Below, one piece after another: positions 17,538 to 27,900 of a stretch of DNA of 64,000 nucleotides. A program made the position numbers and the translations under genes. Source of the stretch: Verrucomicrobiaceae bacterium (lineage in GTDB: Bacteria > Verrucomicrobiota > Verrucomicrobiia > Verrucomicrobiales > Verrucomicrobiaceae); assembly GCA_015075365.1 (NCBI GenBank), contig JABTUN010000001.1:1860001-1924000 (forward strand), in the 5' to 3' direction. A model generated the notes under the pieces. The model was not told where the DNA came from. It made no database searches and saw only the letters and a list, made by a program, of their open reading frames with translations. Each line of letters begins with the position of its first letter. Within the stretch, counting starts at the first letter, position 1.

Positions 17538-18290
17538 CTGCGATCGAAATCCTGGAGCAGTAGATTGCGAAACCGTTTGGCTTTCCCTCTTCTAAAGCGG
17601 CTGTCGAAAGGCGATCCGTATCCGAAAGAGGCCGTGCGGGCCGTTTTGACGGCCAAACACGAGTTCGCGGCCGAAATGGACGCCGCAGCCCGTAAAAGCG
17701 CGAGCGCCGCCGCGCACGTCTGCACGGACATGTTGCTCACGGCGCTGAGTTTTGCTCCGAAACCCTTCCCACAGCCGAAACCGAATGCCACGGGCGTGAA
17801 CCTCGTCTTCAATCCGTCGTTCGAAACAGCAGGCGATGAAAACGCGGAGGGCTGGTGCATCGGCTGGCTCGATCTGAACGACAAAACGGGGCGCGCGGAG
17901 TGGTATCGTGCCGGAACGCACTGGGACAAGCCGGTGAAGCAAGGCGCTCGCTCTGCGATGGTGCTCTGGGCACCGGAGAAAGGCATCGAGTGGCGTCAAC
18001 CATGGCGCAACGCTTTGCGCGTGAACCCCGGCGAGGTCTATCGCGCCAGCGCCTGGGTGAAAAGCCGCACGGAGAAAGGCCGCAGTCATCTCACGCTCGA
18101 ACTCAGCGACACGAACTACCACGCCATCTCCCAACCGATCAGCAACGAAGTCGAAGGCAAAGGCGACTGGACCGAGTTGAAACTCTAAACCACCATCCCA
18201 CCAAATGTCCGCTGGCTGCGCGTCATCCTCCACTCCAACGCCGACGGCGCGGCATGGTTTGATGAGGTCAGCGTGGTGCGGGTGAGGTGA
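17538..18290 (+). pseudogene. Broken gene fragment with carbohydrate-binding-like domain and in-frame TAA
   Basis: An open frame without a convincing start runs from just after the toxin gene. After an unassigned stretch it encodes a beta-sandwich segment beginning GVNLVFNPSFETAG and containing GWCIGWLDLND and ASAWVKSR, typical of secreted carbohydrate-binding modules. An in-frame TAA at 18186-18188 interrupts it, yet the same frame continues with family-like sequence (PPNVRWLRVILHSNADG, then AWFDEVSVVRV) to a TGA at 18288-18290. It therefore looks like a gene that has lost its 5' end and gained a nonsense mutation, perhaps connected with insertion of the toxin-antitoxin pair. Confidence 0.65.
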
Positions 18291-18327
18291 CAGCGTTTGC
18301 CGCTTGGTCGCGTTATCCACACCCTTC

Positions 18328-19551
18328 ATGAACACCCGCGCCCTCCTGACTGCTTTTGTCATCACCACCACTTCCATCTTCGCTGCTGACTGGCCCGCAT
18401 GGCGCGGTCCCACGGGCGATGGTCATGCGGCTCCCGGACAAAAACTGCCGGTGAAATGGAGCGAGAGCGAAAACCTCGTCTGGAAGGCCGCCGTGCGCGG
18501 TCGCGGGCATGGTTCGCCGATTGTCGTGGGTGATCAGGTGCTGCTGGCGACGGCCGATGTGGAGACGGAGGAGCAGCTCGTGCTCAGTTTTGATCGTGCG
18601 ACGGGCAAATCGCGCTGGGAGACCGTCGTGCATCGCGGAAACCTGAACACGAAAGGCCACAAAATCTCGTCGCAGGCCTCGTCGGATGTCGTGAGCGATG
18701 GCGAGCGGCTGTTCGTGAACTTCTTGAACAACGGCGCCATTTTCACCACCGCGCTCGATTTGAGCGGCAAGCAGCTCTGGCAGCGTCGCGTGTGCGATTT
18801 CCAGGTGCACCAGGGTTTTGGCTCCTCGCCGGTGATTTATCAAAACATCGTGCTCGTCTCCGCCGATCATCGCGGCGGCGGCAAGATGACCGGCCTCAAC
18901 AAACTCACGGGCGAAATCGTGTGGCAGCAAGATCGCCCGCCAGTGGCGAATTATGCGACGCCGGGCATCGTGAATGCCGCAGGCAAGGTCCAGGCCGTGC
19001 TCGCAGGCTGCAACAAGGTCGAGAGCTTCGATCCGCTCACCGGCAAAAAGCTCTGGAGCATCGACGGCAGCACGGAGGAGACCGTCGTCACCGCTGTGAC
19101 GGACGGCAGCCGCGTTTTCCTCGGCGGCGGTTATCCAAAGCGCCACACCATGGCCCTGGAAGCCGATGGCAGCGGCAAGATCGCGTGGGAAAATGTCACG
19201 CAGACCTATGTGCCCTCCATGATCGTGAAAAGCGGCCACGTCTTCGCCGTCGGCGATGCCGGTCGGGCCGCCTGCTGGAACTCCGCCACCGGCGAAGAGC
19301 GCTGGAGCGAAAAAGTCGATCGCGAATTCTACGGCTCGCCCGTCATGGCCGACTCGCGCATCTACGTCACGAGCAAAGGCGGCGTCACCTCCGTCTTCGA
19401 GGCCACGCCGGAGAAATTCACCCTCCTCGGCCAAAACCAGCTCGGCGACGAATCCTTCAGCACGCCCGCCATCTGCGACAATCGCATCTACCTCCGCTCC
19501 GCCAAGACCAGCCCCACGCGGCAGGAGTTCCTGTGGTGCATCGGCGAGTGA
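18328..19551 (+). CDS. Secreted PQQ-like beta-propeller protein
   Basis: A 407-residue protein with signal peptide (about 1-19) and then WPAWRGPTGDGHA, a start typical of verrucomicrobial PQQ-like propeller proteins. Repeated blades have the pattern of a Trp, a Gly and a branched strand (for example GSPIVVGDQVLLAT and GKSRWETVVH). It is likely a periplasmic scaffold or quinoprotein-like enzyme; cofactor-binding residues cannot be confirmed. The ATG at 18328 starts the signal peptide; an upstream TTG is in frame but unneeded. Its last 19 codons plus part of the stop are duplicated 2600 bp downstream at 22091-22150. Confidence 0.88.
   Translation: MNTRALLTAFVITTTSIFAADWPAWRGPTGDGHAAPGQKLPVKWSESENLVWKAAVRGRGHGSPIVVGDQVLLATADVETEEQLVLSFDRATGKSRWETVVHRGNLNTKGHKISSQASSDVVSDGERLFVNFLNNGAIFTTALDLSGKQLWQRRVCDFQVHQGFGSSPVIYQNIVLVSADHRGGGKMTGLNKLTGEIVWQQDRPPVANYATPGIVNAAGKVQAVLAGCNKVESFDPLTGKKLWSIDGSTEETVVTAVTDGSRVFLGGGYPKRHTMALEADGSGKIAWENVTQTYVPSMIVKSGHVFAVGDAGRAACWNSATGEERWSEKVDREFYGSPVMADSRIYVTSKGGVTSVFEATPEKFTLLGQNQLGDESFSTPAICDNRIYLRSAKTSPTRQEFLWCIGE
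19491..19550 (+). repeat. 60-bp direct repeat, copy 1 (3' end of the PQQ-propeller gene)
   Basis: This 60-bp stretch forms the end of the intact PQQ-propeller gene, into its stop codon. It matches positions 22091-22150 at 56 of 60 bases, offset by exactly 2600 bp. The four differences are three synonymous third-base changes (ACG/ACC, CGG/CGA, TTC/TTT) and the stop TGA/TAA. The longest identical cores are 27 bp (from 19491) and 19 bp (19531-19549). It brackets the block carrying the tRNA-like gene and the orphan protein. Confidence 0.85.
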
Positions 19552-19575
19552 GGCGCGGGGCAAGGGATCCGTTCA

Positions 19576-21945
19576 CTACTCACCGAGTTTCTCGATGAGC
19601 CAGTGGCTACCGGTCGTCCACCCAAGGAATAGCTTTGAATCTGCGGAAGACTGTGGTGGTGATCCAAGGATGGCAAGATGCAGACCTCGGATGGCGGGAT
19701 CGACAGCTTGGCCTAGTTTTTCAGGCTCCTTGTAAAGCATTGCCCTCATGAATGCTAAAAAGTCCATTTGAGCGGCTTTTGAAAGACCAGAAAGGAAGTA
19801 AATCATCTGTCGCCACGCATAGGCAGTGTTTTTCACCATGATGAGTCGTGCATGGTGACTAGTTGTTTTCTGCCCTAAGCGTCGAATGATCCACCTCCAG
19901 CAACGCTGGGCTGCGGCTAGGCGTTGAACGGGCAGATTCAATCCTTTCATCAAGACAGAGAGGTTGTGGGTCGTGAGGATCTGCTGTTGTTCGATCATCA
20001 TGCCATTCGCGGCGACACCGCGGTATGGAGCAGCATCTGCCTCGGTGCGCTTTGAGCAAAGCTGGCTGAAAGGATCGAGGGCTTGCTGACTGGCTCTACT
20101 CCACCAGGCAGCAAAACGCGGCATTTTCTCGGGTGTTGGATCTGGCATCTTGCTGATGGCAGCGAAGTCAGCCTGATAGTAGGTTTGATAAAGAGTCTCT
20201 TTGAGTTCATCCGCTGCTGCTTTGGCAGCCCGGAGGAACTTGGGACCGAACTCACCCATGAAGATGTCCGCGGCGATCTCTTCAACCAGCGGAAGGTCCA
20301 GTCCTGCCTGCTTCGCCAGATTTGCCAGCTCCCGAACCAGACGATTCGGAACGATGGTTTCAGGAAATGACGACAGAGCAATCGTGCTGATCTCTCTCAA
20401 AGCCGCCGCAGCCACCACGCGCGTTTCCTGAGTTTGAGCACGCCAAGGCTTGGTGGCCGCAACCCATGGCAGTTCCTCAAGACGCACCTGGCTTTCCAAG
20501 TTGAGAAGCAATAGAGAGCGACGTTTTCGGAAGGAGCGATAAAGTTCCGCGTAAACCCGGCGAAGAGATTCATCCGCTATCCCCAAGGCATCGATTTCCG
20601 CGGTCACCTTGGGCAACACCAAGGCGAGCGACTCACCAGAGGTGATGACGCCCATAGTGACGAGGTTTGTCATGCTGTCACGTTGAGCACGGGTGACCTT
20701 CCATGCGATGGACTCCGGCAACGCCTGGTTTGGCAGGGCAGCGGGAAGTTCCTCCCTGCTCACCGGCTGCAGGAACGGGGATGGATCGGAAATGCCCACA
20801 TCCAGAGGCAAGTCTTTCAGCCTGCGGACGACGACTTGAGCGAGCTGGCTATGGAGGGGCGCGACGACGGATCGGAGTTGTTCTGCACGCAGCCGCTGAC
20901 GCTGTTGTGAACCGGGCTGTCCATGTTTTGCCAGATACCGGGCGACAATCATTCGAATCCGTCCCAAGTCACGAGGGTGAAGACGGCCAATATCGGGGAG
21001 AACATCTGTGAGGATGTCGCGCAACTGACGGAAGTTGTCATCAGCCCGGTCTGGCTTCATGCACAAACGATGCACACCTCGAACACGACGATACTCCTCC
21101 AGCAAAGCGGCCACACGGTTTGTCCATCCGGGGTGGATACTTTTGCAGGGCCAGCCACCAATTACTGGAAAGCGACCTTTGGCATCCACGGGCAACGGAT
21201 GCCCGTTTTCATCGCGAGCCAGATCAGGGGGCTCCCCTTCGACGGTTTCAAGCAGGAGCTCCACTAGCCGGTCCATCATCGGCGTCCAGATGCAGATCAT
21301 TTCCTTCTGCACGCTGAAGGCCTTGTGGTCTGCGACACGGTTCAAGGCAGCAATGGCTTCGCGTGTCGTTTGAATGGAAACCTCCGCACCGCCCATTCGA
21401 GGCTCTGCTGCCGGAACAGGATAAAAACGCAGGCGGTCAAAGAACGGCGAAATCTCTTGGATGATCGACGCCGCGGAAGCGGGCTGCTCATTTTCCATCA
21501 ACCATGCTACAACCAACAAGGCTCCCTCTTCCGGCACGTGGATCTCATAGCACCCATTGTGAAGCCATTCAGTGAGGATGGTCAGGCCTGGGGCGGTGAG
21601 GAAGAACTCATTCACTATCTGTCGTCCACGCTCGATGGTTCCACCCAGACTTTCGAGGATAGCCAGTTCATGCTCGCCCAGCGGTCCACCGGCCAGCAAA
21701 CTGCCGGTGACGAATCCACCCGTGACGACTTCTGGTGTCGCCCACGTCGGCACGTTGGCCATCGGACGTCGCGATCCAATATCGAACGAGCCGGCACACA
21801 TGCCTTGCAGCACCTTCTGCCACTGCTCAGCCTTTGCCAGCGCACGTTCCCGCACCACCGGGTCACCATGTGTGTCCGCGGTCTTTAGAGCTTTGCTCAG
21901 TTGGCCGGATGCGTAGCCTGGATTTGCTTCTATCGGTGCGGGCAT
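19576..21945 (-). CDS. Orphan 789-residue protein of unknown function within a repeat-bracketed insert
   Basis: I do not recognise this protein. It is predicted mostly helical and cytoplasmic, without signal peptide or clear membrane segment. Visible features are an Arg/Lys-rich middle part, Trp-rich patches (FAAWWSRASQQ, RCWRWIIRR) and a conserved-looking MMIEQQQILTTHNLSVLMKG segment near residue 670. No nuclease, ATPase or recombinase motif was found. The ATG at 21945 lies 12 bp after the tRNA-like gene on the same strand; reading further upstream would translate the tRNA itself, so those residues are not real protein. The gene ends 24 bp from the PQQ gene stop. Codon use and GC look lower than the neighbours, consistent with transfer. 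A role in defence or element maintenance is only a guess. Confidence 0.7.
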   Translation of the reverse strand: MPAPIEANPGYASGQLSKALKTADTHGDPVVRERALAKAEQWQKVLQGMCAGSFDIGSRRPMANVPTWATPEVVTGGFVTGSLLAGGPLGEHELAILESLGGTIERGRQIVNEFFLTAPGLTILTEWLHNGCYEIHVPEEGALLVVAWLMENEQPASAASIIQEISPFFDRLRFYPVPAAEPRMGGAEVSIQTTREAIAALNRVADHKAFSVQKEMICIWTPMMDRLVELLLETVEGEPPDLARDENGHPLPVDAKGRFPVIGGWPCKSIHPGWTNRVAALLEEYRRVRGVHRLCMKPDRADDNFRQLRDILTDVLPDIGRLHPRDLGRIRMIVARYLAKHGQPGSQQRQRLRAEQLRSVVAPLHSQLAQVVVRRLKDLPLDVGISDPSPFLQPVSREELPAALPNQALPESIAWKVTRAQRDSMTNLVTMGVITSGESLALVLPKVTAEIDALGIADESLRRVYAELYRSFRKRRSLLLLNLESQVRLEELPWVAATKPWRAQTQETRVVAAAALREISTIALSSFPETIVPNRLVRELANLAKQAGLDLPLVEEIAADIFMGEFGPKFLRAAKAAADELKETLYQTYYQADFAAISKMPDPTPEKMPRFAAWWSRASQQALDPFSQLCSKRTEADAAPYRGVAANGMMIEQQQILTTHNLSVLMKGLNLPVQRLAAAQRCWRWIIRRLGQKTTSHHARLIMVKNTAYAWRQMIYFLSGLSKAAQMDFLAFMRAMLYKEPEKLGQAVDPAIRGLHLAILGSPPQSSADSKLFLGWTTGSHWLIEKLGE

Positions 21946-21957
21946 GGTGAAGATGGG

Positions 21958-22029
21958 ATCCAGGGGCTGGAGTTGAACCAGCTCCCTCTCGGTAAGCAGC
22001 CGAGCGCTCTGGCGTTGAGCTACCCTGGA
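21958..22029 (-). tRNA. tRNA-like gene, positional anticodon GCU, short variable loop
   Basis: The minus strand folds as a 72-nt cloverleaf: acceptor TCCAGGG/CCCTGGA (7 bp), D stem GCTC/GAGC, anticodon stem CTCGG/CCGAG, and T arm GCTGG-TTCAACT-CCAGC. The anticodon loop is CTGCTTA, which puts GCT at 34-36 (serine, AGC/AGU codons). The variable region is only 5 nt, whereas serine tRNAs have a long variable arm, position 37 is a pyrimidine, and the D loop lacks the usual GG. No CCA is encoded. It resembles tRNA-Asn-type sequences with an altered loop. It may be a degenerate or element-borne tRNA; identity is uncertain. Confidence 0.65.
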
Positions 22030-22090
22030 GTTTGATGTAAAGCCGGAGGGCAATCTGGGATTGACCTGTTTAATCAGCAAGCAAAGACTG

Positions 22091-22150
22091 CCTCCGCTCC
22101 GCCAAGACCAGCCCCACCCGACAGGAGTTTCTGTGGTGCATCGGCGAGTA
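22091..22150 (+). repeat. 60-bp direct repeat, copy 2 (detached PQQ gene 3' end)
   Basis: This is a second copy of the last codons of the PQQ-propeller gene, reading SAKTSPTRQEFLWCIGE and then TAA, with no gene in front of it. Upstream similarity to the intact gene stops abruptly at 22091. It closes the inserted block on its right side. All differences from copy 1 are synonymous, so both copies descend from functional gene ends rather than one being a decayed duplicate. Confidence 0.85.
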
Positions 22151-22181
22151 AGCGCCTCTCCACGATGGAAAAATCACCCGC

Positions 22182-22514
22182 ATGATCACCTTCGACGACT
22201 TTTTGAAAGTGGAGCTCCGTGTGGGCCGCGTGATCGAGGCGCGGGAGTTCCCTGAGGCGAAAAAGCCCGCGTTCATCCTGCACATCGACTTCGGCCCCGA
22301 GATCGGCGTTCGCAAATCGAGCGCTCAAATCACCGCGCTGTATCGCGCCGAGACCTTGATCGGCCGTCTGGTCGTCGCCGTCGTGAATTTTCCGCCAAAG
22401 CAGATCGGCCCCATCATGTCCGAATGCCTCGTCACCGGCTTTCACAACGAAAACGGCGAAGTCGCCCTCTGCGTGCCCGACCAAGAAGTCCCGCTCGGCA
22501 CGCGGCTTTTGTGA
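22182..22514 (+). CDS. csaA: CsaA-type tRNA-binding domain protein
   Basis: A 110-residue protein consisting of one EMAP-II/ARC1-type OB-fold, the same length as Bacillus CsaA. Typical family segments are DFLKVELRVGRVIEAREFPEAKKPAF, here residues 6-31, and a C-terminal GEVALCVPDQEVPLGTRL. Homologues form dimers that bind tRNA and have been described as a secretion-related chaperone. It is cytoplasmic. It starts 30 bp after the detached PQQ gene end and therefore was probably next to the intact PQQ gene before the insertion. Confidence 0.92.
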   Translation: MITFDDFLKVELRVGRVIEAREFPEAKKPAFILHIDFGPEIGVRKSSAQITALYRAETLIGRLVVAVVNFPPKQIGPIMSECLVTGFHNENGEVALCVPDQEVPLGTRLL

Positions 22515-22525
22515 GGCACGCGTTG

Positions 22526-22839
22526 ATGAAACATTCCTTTTTATCTCTGCTTCTCTCCTGCGTTTGGCTGCAAGCGGCCGAGTCGGTGATCACGCTGCGC
22601 GAAAAGCCGGTGCGTGTGGCCACGTCGGGCAGCGCGGAGATTTTTCCGGAGTCGTGGCGTGATGGAAAGGTCGCGGCGAGCGCTGAATCGCTGCCGGATG
22701 ATCGACGCGAGGCCGCGCTGTGGCTGCTCGCGAAGGAGCATCCGCCGATTCAGCGAAAGCTTGCCCTCGTGCCGCGTTTCTATCAGCAGCTCCATCCCGC
22801 GCTCGATGAGGCTTTTTTCCGAAAGCTGCCGCCCACGCC

Positions 22840-22843
<4 letters not shown>
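22526..22843 (+). CDS. Small secreted protein of unknown function
   Basis: A 105-residue protein starting with a Sec signal (MKHSFLSLLLSCVWLQAAES). No family is recognised. The mature part has a short beta-rich start (VITLREKPVRVATSGS) and a basic, helical end (ERKLALVPRFYQQLHPALDE-like pattern). The stop overlaps the following sulfatase start by 4 bp (ATGA), so the two are translationally coupled and it may assist that enzyme. The ATG at 22526 was chosen because it begins the signal peptide. Confidence 0.7.
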
Positions 22844-24381
<1,538 letters not shown>

Positions 24382-24398
24382 TGATGCTGTCAGGATCG

Positions 24399-24420
24399 GC
24401 CACGATGCCGTGGTCGTTTT
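24399..24420 (+). terminator. Possible intrinsic terminator after the sulfatase
   Basis: CCACG (24400-24404) and CGTGG (24409-24413) form a 5-bp stem, extendable by a G-T pair, with loop ATGC. The stem is followed by TCGTTTT. A second hairpin CCTGAAA-TCCGC-TTTCAGG lies at 24426-24444 but lacks a T tract. Both lie in the 166-bp gap before the next gene. Confidence 0.4.
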
Positions 24421-24547
24421 CACCACCTGAAATCCGCTTTCAGGACAGCGTGGGCGTGGTGAAGGAGGCCGGGTGGACGCAGCTCCTCTCACCCGCTCCT
24501 GCCGTTTCATCTTGTGCGGAGGCGGTTCCGGTCTTTTTCTCTCGCGC

Positions 24548-24919
24548 ATGACCACCCCGTTCATCCTCAAGTGCCTCGGCATCGGCGTTCTCAGCGGCAT
24601 CATCGCGGCCTTGTGCGGCGTGGGCGGCGGCGTGGTGATGGTGCCGGCGTTTGTGCTGATGCTCGAGCTGCCGCAGAAAACGGCGGTGGCCACCTCCCTG
24701 GCCATCATCATTCCAACGGCGCTGATGGCCACGACGCAGAACGCGCGCGCGGGCCTCGTGAACTGGCAGGTGGCCCTCATCACGGCGGTGGCATCCTCGA
24801 TATTCGCCTACTTTGGCGCGGGCTGGTTGAAAAAGCTGAGCAACGAGACGCTGACGCAGATTTTCGGTGTGTTGCTGATCGTTTTCGGCGTGCGCATGCT
24901 ATGGGCGGGCAAGGCGTGA
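24548..24919 (+). CDS. Half-size TauE/SafE-type membrane permease
   Basis: A 123-residue membrane protein with about four hydrophobic helices and the family signature GALCGVGGG-like loop (AALCGVGGGVVMVPAFVLM), followed by AVATSLAIIIPTALMATTQNARAG. Normal TauE/SafE exporters have about 250 residues made of two such halves, so this is a single half that would have to dimerise. The family exports sulfite, sulfoacetate or related anions, which would suit a neighbourhood of sulfatases. The ATG at 24548 begins the first helix; the frame upstream is not membrane-like. Confidence 0.85.
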   Translation: MTTPFILKCLGIGVLSGIIAALCGVGGGVVMVPAFVLMLELPQKTAVATSLAIIIPTALMATTQNARAGLVNWQVALITAVASSIFAYFGAGWLKKLSNETLTQIFGVLLIVFGVRMLWAGKA

Positions 24920-24962
24920 GACCGGCGTGGCGCGGGCGGGCGGCTGTGATAGCATGCGTGGC

Positions 24963-27900
24963 ATGACGACGCCGGAGAAGACTCCCAGGCCACGCCTCCG
25001 CTGGTTGCGGTGGGCGGGCATCGTGCTGCTGGCGGCGCTGATCGCTGCCGCGGGGCTGTCGTGGTGGGCGTGGAGGCAGCGGGTGATGCTGGTAAACCTC
25101 TTTCTTGATCACACGCTGCCTGAGATCGTGATTGAGGTGCGGGAGATTGTCCTGGAGGGCAGCGCCGTGCGGCTGAAGGACGTGAAGGCTGCCTGGCGCG
25201 TGGATGGCGCGGAGCTCGCCCGCGTGGACGAGGCGCGCTGGCAGCCGCGCTGGAGGGAGCTTCGCCACGGAGCACTCGGCCGCGTGCAGCTCGAGGGCGC
25301 GGTCGTGAACGCGGACCTCGACCGGTTGCGCGGCCTGTCGGCTGGCGGTGAATCCCAGGGAGGAAGGCTTTGGTGGCTGGAGGAGATCGAACTGGGCGAA
25401 ATGCCGCTGATTCTGCGGGACAGCAACCAGCCGCTGTTTGCCGCGAAGGTAGCCGCACGGCTGGAGCATGTGGAAATCGGCGGTGCCGCGCCGCTGATGA
25501 GGCTGCTGGACCTGCACGCGAGCGATGTGGTCTGGCGGGACAAGCCGCTCCTGGCGGATGTGAAATTGACGGCGCGGAGCACGTCGGCGGGTGTGGAGGT
25601 GTTTTCACTCCACGCGGCGGACGGCGCGGTGGAGCTGGGAGAGTTCCTCACTCGTTCCATGGAGCCTGCCGCCGCCGCAGGCACCGATGCCTGGCCGCGG
25701 CAGGTGGTCCTGCGTGATGCGCGGGTGCAAAACATGCGTGTCACCGCCACGGATGTGCGCGGGCTCACCGGCGCGTTGCGGTTCACCTGGCAAGGGCGTG
25801 AGATGGCCTGGGAGCGGGGCGCGGCGCCAAAGCTCGGTCCGCAACAACTCGACCTTACCGAACTGGCACTGCGCCCCGCGCGCGGTGATGGCGAACTGAC
25901 CGCGGAGGCGATCCGCATCGAGGCGGAGAGCCTGGGAGACGTGCAACGGGTGACTTTGGCCCATCCGCATCTGCGCTGGACGCAAGCCTTGGAGGACGCG
26001 CTGCTGCCCGTGGATCCGGACTCCAGCCGTGCAAGCGGCACAAAATCAGGCGCACTGTTTCAGATCGGCTCCGTAAGCATCACCAACGGCGATCTGGCCT
26101 TTGAGGCGACCCGGCGCCTGCCGGTGAGCGGCGCGCTGAAATGGAGCGCGGAGCTGCACGGTTTGGACATCGGTGCATCCGGTGTGAAATCCGCTGAAAA
26201 GCAGCAAATCATCCTTACCGAGGTGCAGACGGCCTGGGGGGCGCTGGAGCCGTTTTTGAAGGTGAAATCCGTCACGGCGCAGATCACGCCCGACGCGCTG
26301 CTGGCACGGACCTGGGTCGATGAGCTCACCGTCGAGGAACCGCGGGTGGTTCTGACGCCGGAAAACGGTCCGTGGTTTGAGAAGATCACCTTCCCCTCCG
26401 AGCCTCTCATGACCGCCCTGCCGCTGTGGAAGCGGCTTGGCTTTGGCCGGCTGGCGGTGAATGCCGCCAGCGTGCGCGCGTCCGTCCCGCTGGCGGCACG
26501 TGTGGAGCTGGAGGCGGCGCTGGAGGTGCTGCCAGTCGAGGAGGGGGCGCATCAGTTGCGTGTGGCCCGGGCGCAGGCGGTGGTGCCGGAGCGCCCTGGC
26601 GTGCCATTGGCCTCGGTGCGCGATGTCACGGTGGAGGCCCGGCTGCCGCAGATGTGGCAGGAGCACCGCATTGACCGCATCCAGGCCCGGGGCGGTCATG
26701 TGGATGTAGGGGAGTCACTGATGGGCCTGTTTGTCACGCCGGAAGCGCAAACGGCGGAGGAAAAGGCCAAAAGCCTGGCCGCCCGCTGGACGGCCCGGCG
26801 GGTCGAGGTGGGCGGCATGAGCGTGACGCTGGAGGAGATCGCGCCGAAGTTTCCGCCGGTGAATTTCAGTGTGGAATTCGAAGCGCGCGACACACCGCTC
26901 GACCTGGAGGGGCTGGCGGAGAATGTGGAGCCGAAGCAGATCGTGCTGCGCAACCTGCGCATCCCCTCCCCCTTCCGCCCGCTGAACGCCGTGGCGGAGA
27001 TGCATGTGATCGAGGTCACCTACACGTTGGACGGCCTGCTGCACCGCCGCATCGACCGCGTGGAGATCGTGAGCCCGAAGCTCTTTGTGGGCGAGGACAT
27101 GTTCTGGTATGTCGATAACTACCGGAAGTTCATCCAAGGCGAGCCGGAGCTGCCGGACGCGTTTGTGGGGCCGGTGCCGCCGCCGAAGCCCAAGCCGCCC
27201 GGCTGGCGGGTGGATACCCTGGCCGTGACGGACGGGCGTCTCGTCGTGGCGCCCAAGGGCACGCCCGTCAAGGGCCTCGGCGAGCCTTTCCCCTTCAGCT
27301 TCTCCACCAAACTGGAGAGCGGGGAGCTCAATGCCGAGCTGGTGATCCCCAATGAGGACCGCGAGATTGCGAATGTGAAGCTGCGCTTTGACGGGCTGCG
27401 CGGCAAGGTGCAGTTCAACCTGCCGATGAAGGACAAGAGCAACAATGTCATCGAGGTCTTCCAGGCGGACCGTGTGCGGTGGAAGAACCTGGAGGCTGAA
27501 AACACGCACCTCAGCGTCACCTACGACCGCAACGGCATCTATGGCAGCTTTTACGCCAGGGCCTACGAGGGCGACGTCAACGGGGCCTTCGACATTTACA
27601 TGGATGACGCCTACACCTGGGACGGCTGGATCGCGCTGACGAAGATCCGCAGCGGACCGGTCACCAAGGCCCTGTTTCCCGAGTATTTTCTCATCGACGG
27701 CACCATCAGCGGCAAGGTGATCGCCACGGGCGACGGCGACGAGCTTTACCAGGGCGACGTGGAGTTTCGCAATGACGGGCGCGGCAGGTTCGAGGTCTCC
27801 GCGCTCAATGACGCCATCCGCAAACTGCCCGCGCCCCGCCGCGGCGATCTGAGTGAACAAATCCAGCGCATCGGGCTGGAAACACTGCGCGATTTCGACT

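Noticed and set aside
16752..17580. A gene-end duplication around the UPF0175/DUF3368 module
   Set aside because: I compared the nitrilase end with the sequence after the toxin gene and found no convincing copy.
19576..22080. Orphan protein read from 22080
   Set aside because: The extra N-terminal part (AQRQSARLLTE) is the translation of the tRNA-like sequence, a known false-protein signature.
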